A stretch of DNA of 64,000 nt. Source: Trebouxia sp. TZW2008. Lineage: Eukaryota > Chlorophyta > Trebouxiophyceae > Trebouxiales > Trebouxiaceae. Positions 33,307-42,776 of this stretch are shown piece after piece. The DNA is taken from assembly GCA_002118135.1 (NCBI GenBank), contig BDIU01000038.1, forward strand, positions 124,001-188,000, written 5' to 3'. The notes under the pieces are model-generated. The model searched no databases. It had not been told where the DNA came from and saw only the letters and a program-made list of their open reading frames with translations. Position 1 is the stretch's first letter. The number at the start of each line of letters is the position of its first letter. Both the position numbers and the translations under genes were made by a program.

Positions 33307-33322
33307 GCGCCGCTTGCGGCGC
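33307..33322. other. Conserved GC hairpin of copy A
   Basis: gcgccgc-tt-gcggcgc, a perfect 7-bp stem with a two-base loop after a T run. The same hairpin occurs at 56909-56924 (copy B) and in a 6-bp form at 53135-53148 (copy C). Confidence 0.85.
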
Positions 33323-34057
33323 TGCCCTTGTACACAACCCTGGAACTCTATTATAATACATTCAAATTCAAACTTTCCAGTTTCTGCGTGCAAAGCTAGT
33401 GACAGCTGTACGCATTTGCTACAGAGGTTGTACCCAGAGCGAGCTGAGCTTAGGCGCTGACGCTATAGTGATGTGGTGTTGATCCTACAGAAGCTGCACG
33501 CAGTTTCTACAGAAGCTGTGCCAGAAAACCTACTGAATTCCCTAGGATTCTGATAGGATTCTAGCGAGATGACATAACCTTGATCTTTTCTACACGCAGA
33601 CACGTGGAGTTCTGTTTTCTTTAGATTATGTCTAGTTTTCCTGTGGTGAGGTTGAGATGACTGTTGCCAAGATAGTTCTAGGGGCAATCGCTATAGTATT
33701 GATCGTGTCCTTAGTAGCACTTTGCGTGATTTTCGACTGTTATTATGAGCACAGCTTACGAGAACCTCAAAAAGCATCTAGAGCTGGCAATAAGGCAATT
33801 AAAGGACATCAAGGAAAACAAGAAGAAGTTTGACGTGGAGGAGGTCTGGAGAGCCAACTACTGATCTTATTACTGAATCGATCGACGCTACGGAATCTGA
33901 ATGAACGCTACAGAGATCAAGGTAGCCCTAGAGGGTATTCTAAAAGCGACGTCGAAGACTACGTTCAGCCCCAGAGATAAAGCGTAGCTCAAGAGCTTGT
34001 TGCACACAATAGAGTTCTCTATTCTAGCATGCCTCAGCCAGCCAGAGAGTTCCTTGG

Positions 34058-34122
34058 TGTAACGGGTTGATAGCCTTGGAAAGGCGCTCGTTGACACGTA
34101 GTGCACAACCCCTTTTGTTACA
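34058..34122 (+). mobile_element. Solo LTR of the TRIM family
   Basis: It matches the 65-bp TRIM LTR over its full length with one substitution, in the opposite orientation, flanked by the 5-bp duplication cttgg (34053-34057 and 34123-34127). The paralogous sequence at about 56150-56195 lacks it, giving an empty site. Confidence 0.9.
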
Positions 34123-34228
34123 CTTGGACTGTTCAATAGCAGAAAGGCGACCCAGTCACAACATGTGATGATCAACATCATTTTCTTTGCTGACAATTGC
34201 GTCAAACACCTCACAGAGCATGGGCAGC

Positions 34229-34708
34229 TCATAGTGTCACACTCAATGGGTGCGTGGATGTCGTCCATTCTGGTAGCACAGCCTCAATGAATTGGATGAG
34301 CTGGGCATCAATGTCAGCGTCTGCTGCTGCACTCGGGTGTGAAGCACACCAATCAGTCAGTGGCATGCTGACAGCATTCAGCTGCAGGTAGTGCACATCG
34401 GTCATGCCTTCAGCTTGTGCCTCTGTATACAAGCTGCTCATATACTGTGGATAGGTGGTTGATTGGGTTTGATTTAGCACCCCTTCCAGCAGCTGCTCCA
34501 AAGGAAATACTTGAATGATGATCTGAGGAGTGTCAAACTGTTCATTGATCTGCAGAGTAGCAGACCGCACAATCTGAGCAAGCATGGCAGACATGATGCA
34601 TTGAACCCCTGGCTTGAAAGCACTGGTGTCCGTGTCTGACAGCCGACGGCAGCCATGCAGCAATCCTGTCGAGCTTTCTTGAAGAAGGGACCACGATCGG
34701 CACATCAC
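34229..34708 (-). pseudogene. SGNH/GDSL-type hydrolase fragment, C-terminal
   Basis: The minus-strand frame ends with TDWCASHPSAAADADIDAQL and then FIEAVLPEW. The D-x-x-H spacing (Asp then His in DWCASHP) fits the catalytic Asp/His block at the C terminus of SGNH hydrolases. Upstream IIIQVFPLEQLLEGVLNQ and YTEAQAEGMTDVHYLQLN fit the beta-alpha core. The N-terminal Ser (GDS) and Gly/Asn blocks are absent. A shorter copy lies at 55853-56065. It is probably a host gene piece carried with the repeat. Confidence 0.55.
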
Positions 34709-35220
34709 TGCTCTCCTCTATCGTCCGATATCACGGAACCATCTCTCCACACTTCAGTTTCGTGTTCAAAAGGTTCCATATCAATATCCCCGTCGCCGTG
34801 GATCGCATGAAATTCGGCCTCTTTTACGGTTATTGCCAAAAACAGCTCTTGAGGACCCATCTCGGGGTCCAGGAATGACGATGTAAAGTAGCAGAGTCGT
34901 GAGAACGCACAGTAACAATGTGACCATCTATGATAAACCAGGGTTCAAATCTCACGACTGCATCTGCGAAAGTCATGTTGCGGGAGTTGAACTCAGGACA
35001 TCCCTATTTCGGATCGGCTCGCCTTGCCTGCCAGATTGTACTTAATACATATGCACTGCGGTGGAACTGTGCACTTGCAGGTGTCAAGTGCTTGTATGCC
35101 TGAATGTTTGATACGAGCTTGGCACTCAAAATCATACCTGTAGCTTGAGAAGCGATTATGCAAGCAAGATTAGTCTAGGCATTAGTACTCTGAATGCAAC
35201 TATTAAGTATCCATTGACTA
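34709..35220. other. Unassigned sequence with tRNA-like B-box motifs
   Basis: The minus strand has a 51-residue frame at about 34700-34860 (MGPQELFLAITVKEAEF) with no known family. At 34945 (gggttcaaatctc, plus) and 34985 (gagttcaactccc, minus) two B-box-like motifs face each other. No complete tRNA folds. Confidence 0.3.
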
Positions 35221-35269
35221 CAAGCTGATCCTATGGTCCTTAACCATTAACGACCATAGGATCAGCTTG
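35221..35269. repeat. Perfect 18-bp inverted repeat (hairpin)
   Basis: caagctgatcctatggtc and its exact reverse complement are separated by 13 bases (cttaaccattaac). No target duplication or coding region is attached. Confidence 0.95.
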
Positions 35270-36570
35270 CCTCGTCATTGGTTGCTGGCACGGTTGTGAC
35301 AATGCACCATAGTATTACAAGACACATCCAGAATCACATTGCCAACAACTCACTGCAGCTGCTGCATTAATGAGTACATTTTACACCAACCAAGTCAACA
35401 ACACCTTCTTCTCGCTACTTGGTAACATACTGATTGCATGTCATCTCAACACAGATGTTCAATGCCGGTCTTGTACAACTAAACTTGCAGAGCTTGACAC
35501 TGGTCAACTGCCTCTCCTTCGGAAGTGCCAACTACTAAGGTGGTGTTCTTTGCAACTGTTGCACGAGAATGTGGGATTCCCTACAATCCGGAATTCCAAT
35601 GCCCTGGCCACACAAATTCGGAATTTCCGTGAGGCTCTTGAGTCAAAATGGCAAGCCATCAGAAACTCACAGGACATCAGCGCGATGCTTTCGGCTGTTC
35701 GGCTAAGCCTTGCTCATAGCAAGGGCTGCAGCAGCATGAACACATGGTTGATTCTTAACGTGCATGGCATGCTACGCGCCCCCTGAGCTTCAAGATTAGC
35801 ACAACTTGGCAACTCAAGTGTCTGCATATGTATGCACCCTCATGATATCGCAAAGTCCTGCCGGTGGCTCAAGCCTAGACACTTATATGGGCATTGGGTT
35901 GCAGAGGGGTTACTCATGCCTCTGCAATACGCTGGCATTATTGACTTTGGTAGTCAAGCTCATATGGCAGCAGTCATTACTATTATTCTGACATTGTTAA
36001 GCGCAGGATTTTGCAGATAGTACTGAAGCAGCAAAAGAGTAACCCACACAATGAAATGTACAGCTGAGCTAGACATGGCAGCTTGCAGCAAGAAGAGAGA
36101 CAACATTCAGTCTGACACAGCCTGAGTGTCAATGGCAAACTGCAAAAATGCTTTCAAAACTCAGCAAATCACAGGTACGCATTTGCAGGAGCAACAGTGT
36201 GAGGTTAATATCAAAAAGTACAAGATCGTACAAGAAATTCAAGCTAGGAAACTAAAGGCTGTTGGCAGGATGTAAGCAAGGCAGCCGTGTCGGGACACTG
36301 CTCATGCTGACATCTATAAGCTGTCCTGGAACATTGCTCAGCACCTCCAGGCTACACCATAAGCCATATACAAAGCTAATGCTGGTGCATGCTGTATCTA
36401 GATGCAAAGAGAAAATCACAAACAGCTCATAGCCGACACCGATGCATTCTTGATGTAACGAGTCAAAGATTTGTCTCACATGAAGCTTAATACCTTCTGT
36501 TTGCTCTTCAGAAGTTTGATGTTTGACGCAAAGACCTCAAAGCAGCGTGCAAGTCTGCAGGCTCTGGACT
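35270..36570. other. Unassigned region downstream of the TPR gene
   Basis: It contains a 138-codon plus-strand frame (35370-35786) without domain, signal or splice support, and no other exon that can be recognised. Confidence 0.4.
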
Positions 36571-39175
36571 CTAAAGCTCTTGAAACAGCTGCCGAAACAT
36601 CTTTTTGCATAGTTGGCGCATGCGCTGCTCACTGGCTTTCTCACAAGCTTGCAGCTCTGACTGCAAATTGGTCCAAGCCCTGCACCACCCTGCAAGGCTT
36701 CATTAGAATTGCAGAATCGTATGTTCATTGCAGTCAAGAAGAAATGCCTCTGTAGCTGCAATTGCTCAAAAGTGAAATGCATGAACAAGAACTTTGTCTT
36801 TCTTGCTCTCTGCAAAGATCCTACTTACCTGAACAGCTTGAGGTTGCTGGCATGACATGTCAAGAAGTTAGTGTTTGCAAGCGTGCATGCGGTTGCCAGA
36901 CCTGTTCTCTGGCTGTAGCTGCATGCCTTTGTCACAGTCTTCCTTTGCAAGACGAAAGTTTCCAAGAAGCTTGCACGCCTGAGCACGCCGGTACAATGCC
37001 TTCACATGTTGTGGCTCTCTCACAAGCACCTGTGAGCACCATTTCAAATATTCATGATGCGTCCAATTACATATAGCTTTTGTCCCTGCTCATGCCGGTA
37101 CCTACTTGAGTCAGTGTGAGGTGCAACACTCAAGAAACAAGACCCTCATCAGATGTGTCTATCTGCCACTGATGCTCCCACATCTGAGTCATATGTTGCT
37201 GAGCACTGTCGGACTTTGAGACAAGCTATGCACACAACACGCAGCACTGTCTTGAGCATGCTAGGTGACACACTTACTAGTGAGCAAATCTCCAATGCCT
37301 CTTGGCCGCTTTGCAGCTTGATGTGCATAGCAACCTCATTGAGCAGGCACTTTTGACTCATGTGATAGGCCTCAAAGGTTTGCTTGTCGACCTGCTTGGG
37401 ATCAATGTCCGGAAAATGAGCGCAAAAAGCATACTCCTTGATGTATAGGAGGGAGGCTTTGTACGCATGCAAAGCCTCGGCCCACCTGCACTTGCACAAC
37501 ATCCTCCATGCATAGCAGACTGGGTGCTGACAATCCAAAAGGACAGCAGCCACATGCACTGTCCAGTTGACAGATGCGTGCATAAGCAGTTGGTTGTTGT
37601 GGGAGCTGCAATTGCTCATACACTCTTGTGCTTGCTTGACCTTGTATACAAGCGGGCACCTTGGTCAAAGTGCAGATTAGTGGACAGCAAACAGCAGAGA
37701 CGCTGCAATCAAAGTGCAACCTGTACTGCAAGCCATGCATACGCAAGCGCTATCAATATTGTTGTCTAAGCAGGCACTTACATGCCAGCCTTGAACCAGG
37801 CACCGCCAGCATCCTTGTTTGTCTGGGCTTGCTCCAACCTCTTGAGCTTCTGCAGCAGCAACATTCCAACAAATTCAATCATGCCTCATTGTCTTTAGCA
37901 GAGGGTGCAGAAGCAGTCCCAGGATGTGCAGTGCCAAAAAGGAAATTATCCTTGCCACTTGTGGCAACAGGAAAAGCTCTTTCGTGGGCAGTTGTCAGAG
38001 CACAGCCTGCACACACCAGCTCCCAAGCCCTCTGTGTCCAATCTGGTAGCACCTTGCCAGCTTGGCACAGGTGTGCAATGTGCCCAGCGATGGTCTCCTT
38101 GTAGAACTTGTAGTCTTGTTTGACCCACTGTTCCAAGGGTGTACCAACATCAGCTCGGACTTGAAACCGTTGCAATGCATTGGACCGGAACTCCTCTGTG
38201 ACCATGTGGACCTTGCTTGTCTGAGCGCTGAAAAGCTCTGCATCCAAGAGGGCTGTAGGCCAAGCTGAAGGTGTGGGGTGCAGCTGTGCCGTGCTGTTTT
38301 CTGTCAGCATATGTTCCTCTGATATATATTTGGGAAAGCTGACTGCTGATGTGGCTTCCTTCATGTAGAAGTGCCACTCTGCAAAGTGGTACTCCAGCAC
38401 ACCTTCTCCAATATTGAAGTGTTCTTGCCTTGCCTGCAAATCAAGAGCATGCAATCAGCAATGATTGACAACAAACTTTATGGCATCATCATCAATATCC
38501 TGCATACAATATGTGCGCTTCACTTGCCTGGAAATTCATGAAAGGCATCCGTGTCCCCATGAACATGCTGTTGGCCAGCTGATCCCTCAATTCACTGCTG
38601 GCATATGCCTCTGATGCCCATAGGTCTTCTTCTGGTTTGGTCAGAAAGAAAGCCACCTCTGGTAGGTTTGCTATAGGCTGATAGCGACAGTGACTGGTCT
38701 CGACAAACTGAGTAAGGGTTTTGAAAATTCTTGCAATCCAGTCTTGTGCCTCCCATTTACGTATTGAGAGCTGCCTCATGAACAACGCATTGACAAAATG
38801 GAACAAGATACCCGCTTGCAAAGGCTTTCTGGGCTGTTTTGGTGGCGGCAGCAAACCACCCCAGGACTTGAGGTGAGGTATGACTTTGTCTTCACGGAAT
38901 TTGTCCTCGCAGTCATCGCAGAAGAGCAAATATTGGAACTTGTCTCCAGACTCCTTGGAAATGCCGTAGAAAATGAAAGCAGCTTCTTTCTTCTTGCCAT
39001 AGACAGCTGATGTTGCTCCTCTTGAGCCGGTGTGACTGCCCTCGAGCTGCTGCACCTTGACCAGGCATAGCATGCATTGGCCTGACTTATCTGGACGGCT
39101 TTTGGCTTTTTGTACGGCGATATCCCGTAACGATTGGCGCAACTCGACATCAACGTCATCAAACACGATCACCAA
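36571..39175 (-). CDS. TPR protein with N-terminal Cys-rich domain (one apparent frameshift)
   Basis: Exons on the minus strand: 38528-39175, 37782-38433, 37278-37485, a 5' part beginning at 37029, possibly 36829-36846 (18 nt), and 36571-36660 (stop TAG). The N-terminal 216 residues include CMLCLVK and LLFCDDCEDKF, two CxxC-type pairs that may bind zinc. The C-terminal half is a three-motif TPR as in AIP and immunophilin co-chaperones: NKDAGGAWFKAGMWAEAL, then YHMSQKCLLNEVAMHIKLQ and VREPQHVKALYRRAQACKLL, followed by a basic helix (SEQRMRQLCKKMFRQLFQEL). No FKBP domain is visible. The first intron has a GC donor (cag/gcaagt). The exon 37782-38433 changes frame near 37888, after SAKDNEA, and needs one extra base to join both halves and reach the correct donor phase. 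Confidence 0.78.
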
Positions 39176-39750
39176 AGTTGTTCACGCATACCTGGCGGCA
39201 GGGATCAAATACTCTGGCTCACATGAGACGGTGCAAAGTCCAGCACAAACAGTGAAAGCCTCGAGCCTGAAATGACCTGCCTAACGTAACTCTTTACTTC
39301 TGACGTTTCGTATTTTAACAAGGGCTCATGGCAGGGCTCATGGCAGGGCTCATGGCATAACGCTGCCAGTGGAATCCTGCCACCATTCCCTGTAGCGGTT
39401 GATGATGAAGGCGCTGCTCACAGAATCTTCCCGTGCAGCGCAGCAAACCCTTTAGCGGTCTCTGCGTTACTCAGTCGGCATGACCGGCAAGTCAGACATG
39501 CCATACGCAGCAGAAGAATCGGGACTGTGCACCGCCGCAACAGCAATGCTTTATAGCTTCAGCAGCAGCAGCAGCATCTTTATGCAGCAACAACAGGAAG
39601 ACTTGCGTATGGTCTGCCCACATCAGCAGCCCAGGAACCAGCAGTGAAGCACAAATTTTCAGACTTGTGCTGAAGTACATATCAAAGACAGCAGTGTTGT
39701 TAACTTCCCAGCAGTGTCTGATGCAAACGCAAATAAGCAATGGAGAGAGG
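39176..39750. promoter_or_regulatory. Upstream region of the TPR gene; 3' flank of the AAA gene
   Basis: CpG-rich for ~300 bp upstream of the TPR start codon. Includes three direct copies of gggctcatggca at 39322-39358. Otherwise no exon is seen. Confidence 0.4.
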
Positions 39751-41673
39751 TCATGTAAAGTAGCTGAGATGGTGCCGGTAGCCTCTGTTGCCACCCTCGC
39801 CGTAAGTTGCATTCCATTGCTTGAGTTCTGAAATATTCATGCTGTCTGGACTCGTTGAAGCAGAGACTTGCTGACGGGCAGCCTCAATTTTTTTTGCTGT
39901 GATGGGTCGCAGCTCTTCATGGGCCTGCATCATGCACATCATCATTGAACACACCACAAGACGCTGAGTTGTGAGTGCATAATAGCATAAGCTACATTGC
40001 TTGATGTAATGCCCAGACCCATGCCTACGCGACTACAGGTTGAACACTGCAACAGAGGCTTGAGAAAGGACAAGAGATTTTTTTCGCTTTCAGGCATCAC
40101 TATGAGAGCCTCTATCCCTGTCAGTAGCCTTGAGGTTGAGGCCATGCTGGTCATATACTTGACTATAATCACTGACTTCTAAGCAGTGTGGGCTTATGAC
40201 TGGCTACAGTGCTTCGAAGCATGCTGCTGCACCTGGCTACTCAATGTAGCATAATGCGTGCACGTCTGCTCATGATAGAGCGAAGCATTGCCAAGCAAAG
40301 TCACAGCTGTGAGGCGGAGTGCTCAGAGTGCGCAGTGCCATGCCAACCAATACTCAGACAGGGCAAGGCCCGTGCTCTTGCTGGGTTTGGCAACACCCAC
40401 CTGCTTGTCAGCAGCTGATGCAACGTCTTTGTACTTTGTCAGGAGCCAGTCAAGACTCTGAGTCTGCTTAGTTCCGTCACCTGATGCCGATCCTGAGATG
40501 CTAGCTTGGCAATTGAGGACGAGGGATTGTCCGTCTGCTGACTGCTGCTTGACGCGCTCACATCAGCATCTGGTGAAGTGTGCGCCTGGCTTTGGGTGTC
40601 TGAGGCAATCCCATCCTGCTGTGATTCAGACTGGATGACAGCGTCTGTGCTGCTAGTGCCTTTGGCACCTTGTGTGCCACTCACTGGGCTATTTGGACTG
40701 CTTGGCTGTGCAGCATCATCATTGGTGCTACTCTTCAAGCGCTTTGCAGCTGTACTGCTCTCATCCTCCTCGTTGTCCCTTCTACTGCTCTTACTGCCCT
40801 TGCTTAACATGCTAGTATTGGCTTTGACAGCGCTAGCAGAAGTTGAAGCATTGCTAGTATGTGACTCTCCCTCAAGCCTGGGACCATTCTGCTGAGCTTG
40901 CTGGCCACCAGATTTGAAATCCTTAGCATGCTGAGGGTTGCTGTTTTTGTCAGCAGCAGGGGCTTGCTGCTGAGCAGAGTCTGCATGTTCACCATCTTGT
41001 GTCACAGACTTGGCTTGCTCATTTGAAGGACCTATAGAAGAGGGTTTGGCCTTCTTGGCAGCTGCCTGGTCCTTGGTAGCTTTGCTGGTTGCTTTCATGA
41101 GCTCTCTAATGCCACACATGGCAGCTGGCATAAGTCACTGTCGCTGAAGTCCTCTGTGCTGTCTGCAATCCTGGCAGTGCTGACATCCTCTGCTGTAGCT
41201 TCGCCAGACAAGATGACCTGTAGACAGCCAGGGCAAACAGTTGGTCCAAGAAGCACGAAAGTCAATGGGCAATAGAGCGCGTGGCGAGTTTAGCAGACTG
41301 GCCAGCTGCTTGCTCTGTCAGTCCTGGCACTGGATCCAGGATCCGGATCAGCAGATGATTCAGGACCTACATGCATGTAATGCAGGTGCTATGTAGGGGC
41401 AATGCGATTGCAATGGGCAGACCAAAGCTGACAACCGCTGTTTACATAATATGAATAAATAGGCAAATGACCGATGTTTCAGTTGCTGGCATTGCATTCA
41501 TTAGTACATAAAACTAATGAATGACAATTGGAGCAAGCACAAAATACTTACGTCCAGGATCTGCTTCCTGGCTTGTCTGTTGGGCAAGTCACAGAAGATG
41601 CGCCGGCTGAAGCGCCGTAGCACTGCCTCGTCCAAATCCTGAGGCCTGTTGGTTGCACCTAGAACCATGGCCT
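39751..41673 (-). pseudogene. AAA ATPase (MSP1/ATAD1-like), C-terminal half only
   Basis: Three minus-strand exons: 41551-41673, 40481-41217, 39751-39924 (stop TGA). The first has VLGATNRPQDLDEAVLRRFS (sensor 1 Asn and the arginine-finger block). The second begins with the AAA small domain (DFSDSDLC, then AAMCGIRELM) and continues into a ~190-residue Ser/Gln/Ala-rich insertion. The third is ELKQWNATYGEGGNRG and LSYFT, typical of the plant MSP1-like AAA tail. Walker A and B, which should precede 41673, are not found up to 42770. One base appears missing at about 41135 (tgccagctgcc, where tgccaggctgcc would keep SDLCQAAMCG); restoring it also fixes the exon phase. It is either a truncated pseudogene or a gene broken in assembly. 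Confidence 0.72.
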
Positions 41674-42770
41674 GCAGTAACAGCATCATTGTCAGGCATG
41701 TCAACTAGCGTATGGTGTAGGAGAATGGAATTAGAGGAGAATGACAGAAAGCTACAGGACTACAGAGGATTCCTAGAATGATATAGAATCATAAAAGAAT
41801 GTTGGAATGAAATGTATGCTTGTTCATTGACACGTTCTGCTTGCATTAGCCCTGTCCTTGATGGCTGCAGAATCTATATATATCTATTCGTCTATCTATA
41901 GCTTCAGGCAAGTTTTCAGCTACCATAGTGATGCTCATCACCTGAAGAGACATCTCTGGCTGCATGGTAGGTAGTCAATCTGCTTGCGTCTTTCAAAGCC
42001 AAGTCTCATTCAGGGGGGCACATGCCACCTGGGTTTGGCGACCACAGCCGTCAGTAATGTCCATCATAATTACAGCAATATCTCAGCATGAGTATTATCG
42101 TATGTAAATATATATAATTACAATACTGATCACTGACCATTGACTAACAACAGTGTTTTGCATTGTTATGTCATGGTTATGTAAGATACATCCCCTTACT
42201 AAGCAGGGAGAGCATGAGTTAAACACTGTAATTTCAATGTAGGGTTTTAGTACAGGTCTCCATGAGTCTGCAACTATGATGAAGCTGCTGCTGTGAAGGA
42301 CTTGGCCAAGACGCCGTGGCAGCAGGAACGTCTGAAAAGTTTCGTGAGCGCACCTCACTCTGGAGCAAAAGTGACCATATGAACTTCAATAAACTTCAAT
42401 GTTGTTTGCAATGGAACGTGCGCGCGTTCACTAGTTAGAACAGGGCAGGAGCCTGTTTGCTGCAGCCATGATGGAGTTGCTTGTGTCAAAAGCTTGACCA
42501 TAATGTGTTTGGCCTTTTGCATGCTGGTATGATCTGAAACTGAGGACGGCAAGGACAAGGGACAACCTGCAACAGCTTGGCGCCTGTATAGGGCTATCAC
42601 GATTGGGTTGATTCAAGCAAGCTTTCAGCCATCAAACTTCTTGCCGATCTCCTCGTAAAGCTTTACACCCATTTCAACAGAACAACTTCTGAATACTGTC
42701 CAGACAGTGCAAATGACGCTGTGATAGATGACAAAAGTATCATAGCAACTTGCTTTTGCTGGGAAGAAAG
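41674..42770. other. Breakpoint interval between two truncated genes, with a repeat end
   Basis: No AAA or GGT exon is found here, although the 5' half of the first and the 3' two-thirds of the second should lie between them. A ~140-bp copy of the multi-ORF element's terminus is at about 42105-42245. A short minus-strand frame (SVEMGVKLYEEIGKKFDG, 42625-42690) is unassigned. Confidence 0.5.
42105..42245 (+). mobile_element. Multi-ORF element terminus, copy D (solo end)
   Basis: It matches the first part of copy A: tatataattacaatactgat, then gtgttttgcattgttatgtcatggttatg, aagcagggagagcatgag and cactgtaattt. The coding part is absent. Confidence 0.8.
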
Positions 42771-42776
42771 CTACAC

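Larger units (their letters stand above)
32870..34450 (+). mobile_element. Multi-ORF element, copy A (degenerate)
   Basis: It begins at an AT-rich end (tatatatttacaacactgac), has ~780 bp of non-coding leader, then three small frames. ORF1 (33657-33833) is a 58-residue peptide with one membrane span (IVLGAIAIVLIVSLVALCVIF). ORF2 (33745-33864) starts inside ORF1 in another frame (MSTAYENLKKHLELAIRQLK, helical, charged). ORF3 starts at 33901 on an ATGA overlap with the ancestral ORF2 stop (MNATEIKVALEGILKA) and hits a TAG at codon 29. A GC hairpin lies at 33307-33322. The distal part is an antisense SGNH-hydrolase fragment. The family is unknown to me. Confidence 0.6.

Noticed and set aside
35370..35786. 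138-codon plus-strand frame
   Set aside because: No domain, signal sequence, splice support or CpG-rich start; kept only as part of an unassigned region.
40578..40895. Leu-rich, membrane-like plus-strand frame
   Set aside because: Antisense of the Ser/Gln-rich AAA exon; its hydrophobicity reflects AGC/CAG codons read backwards.
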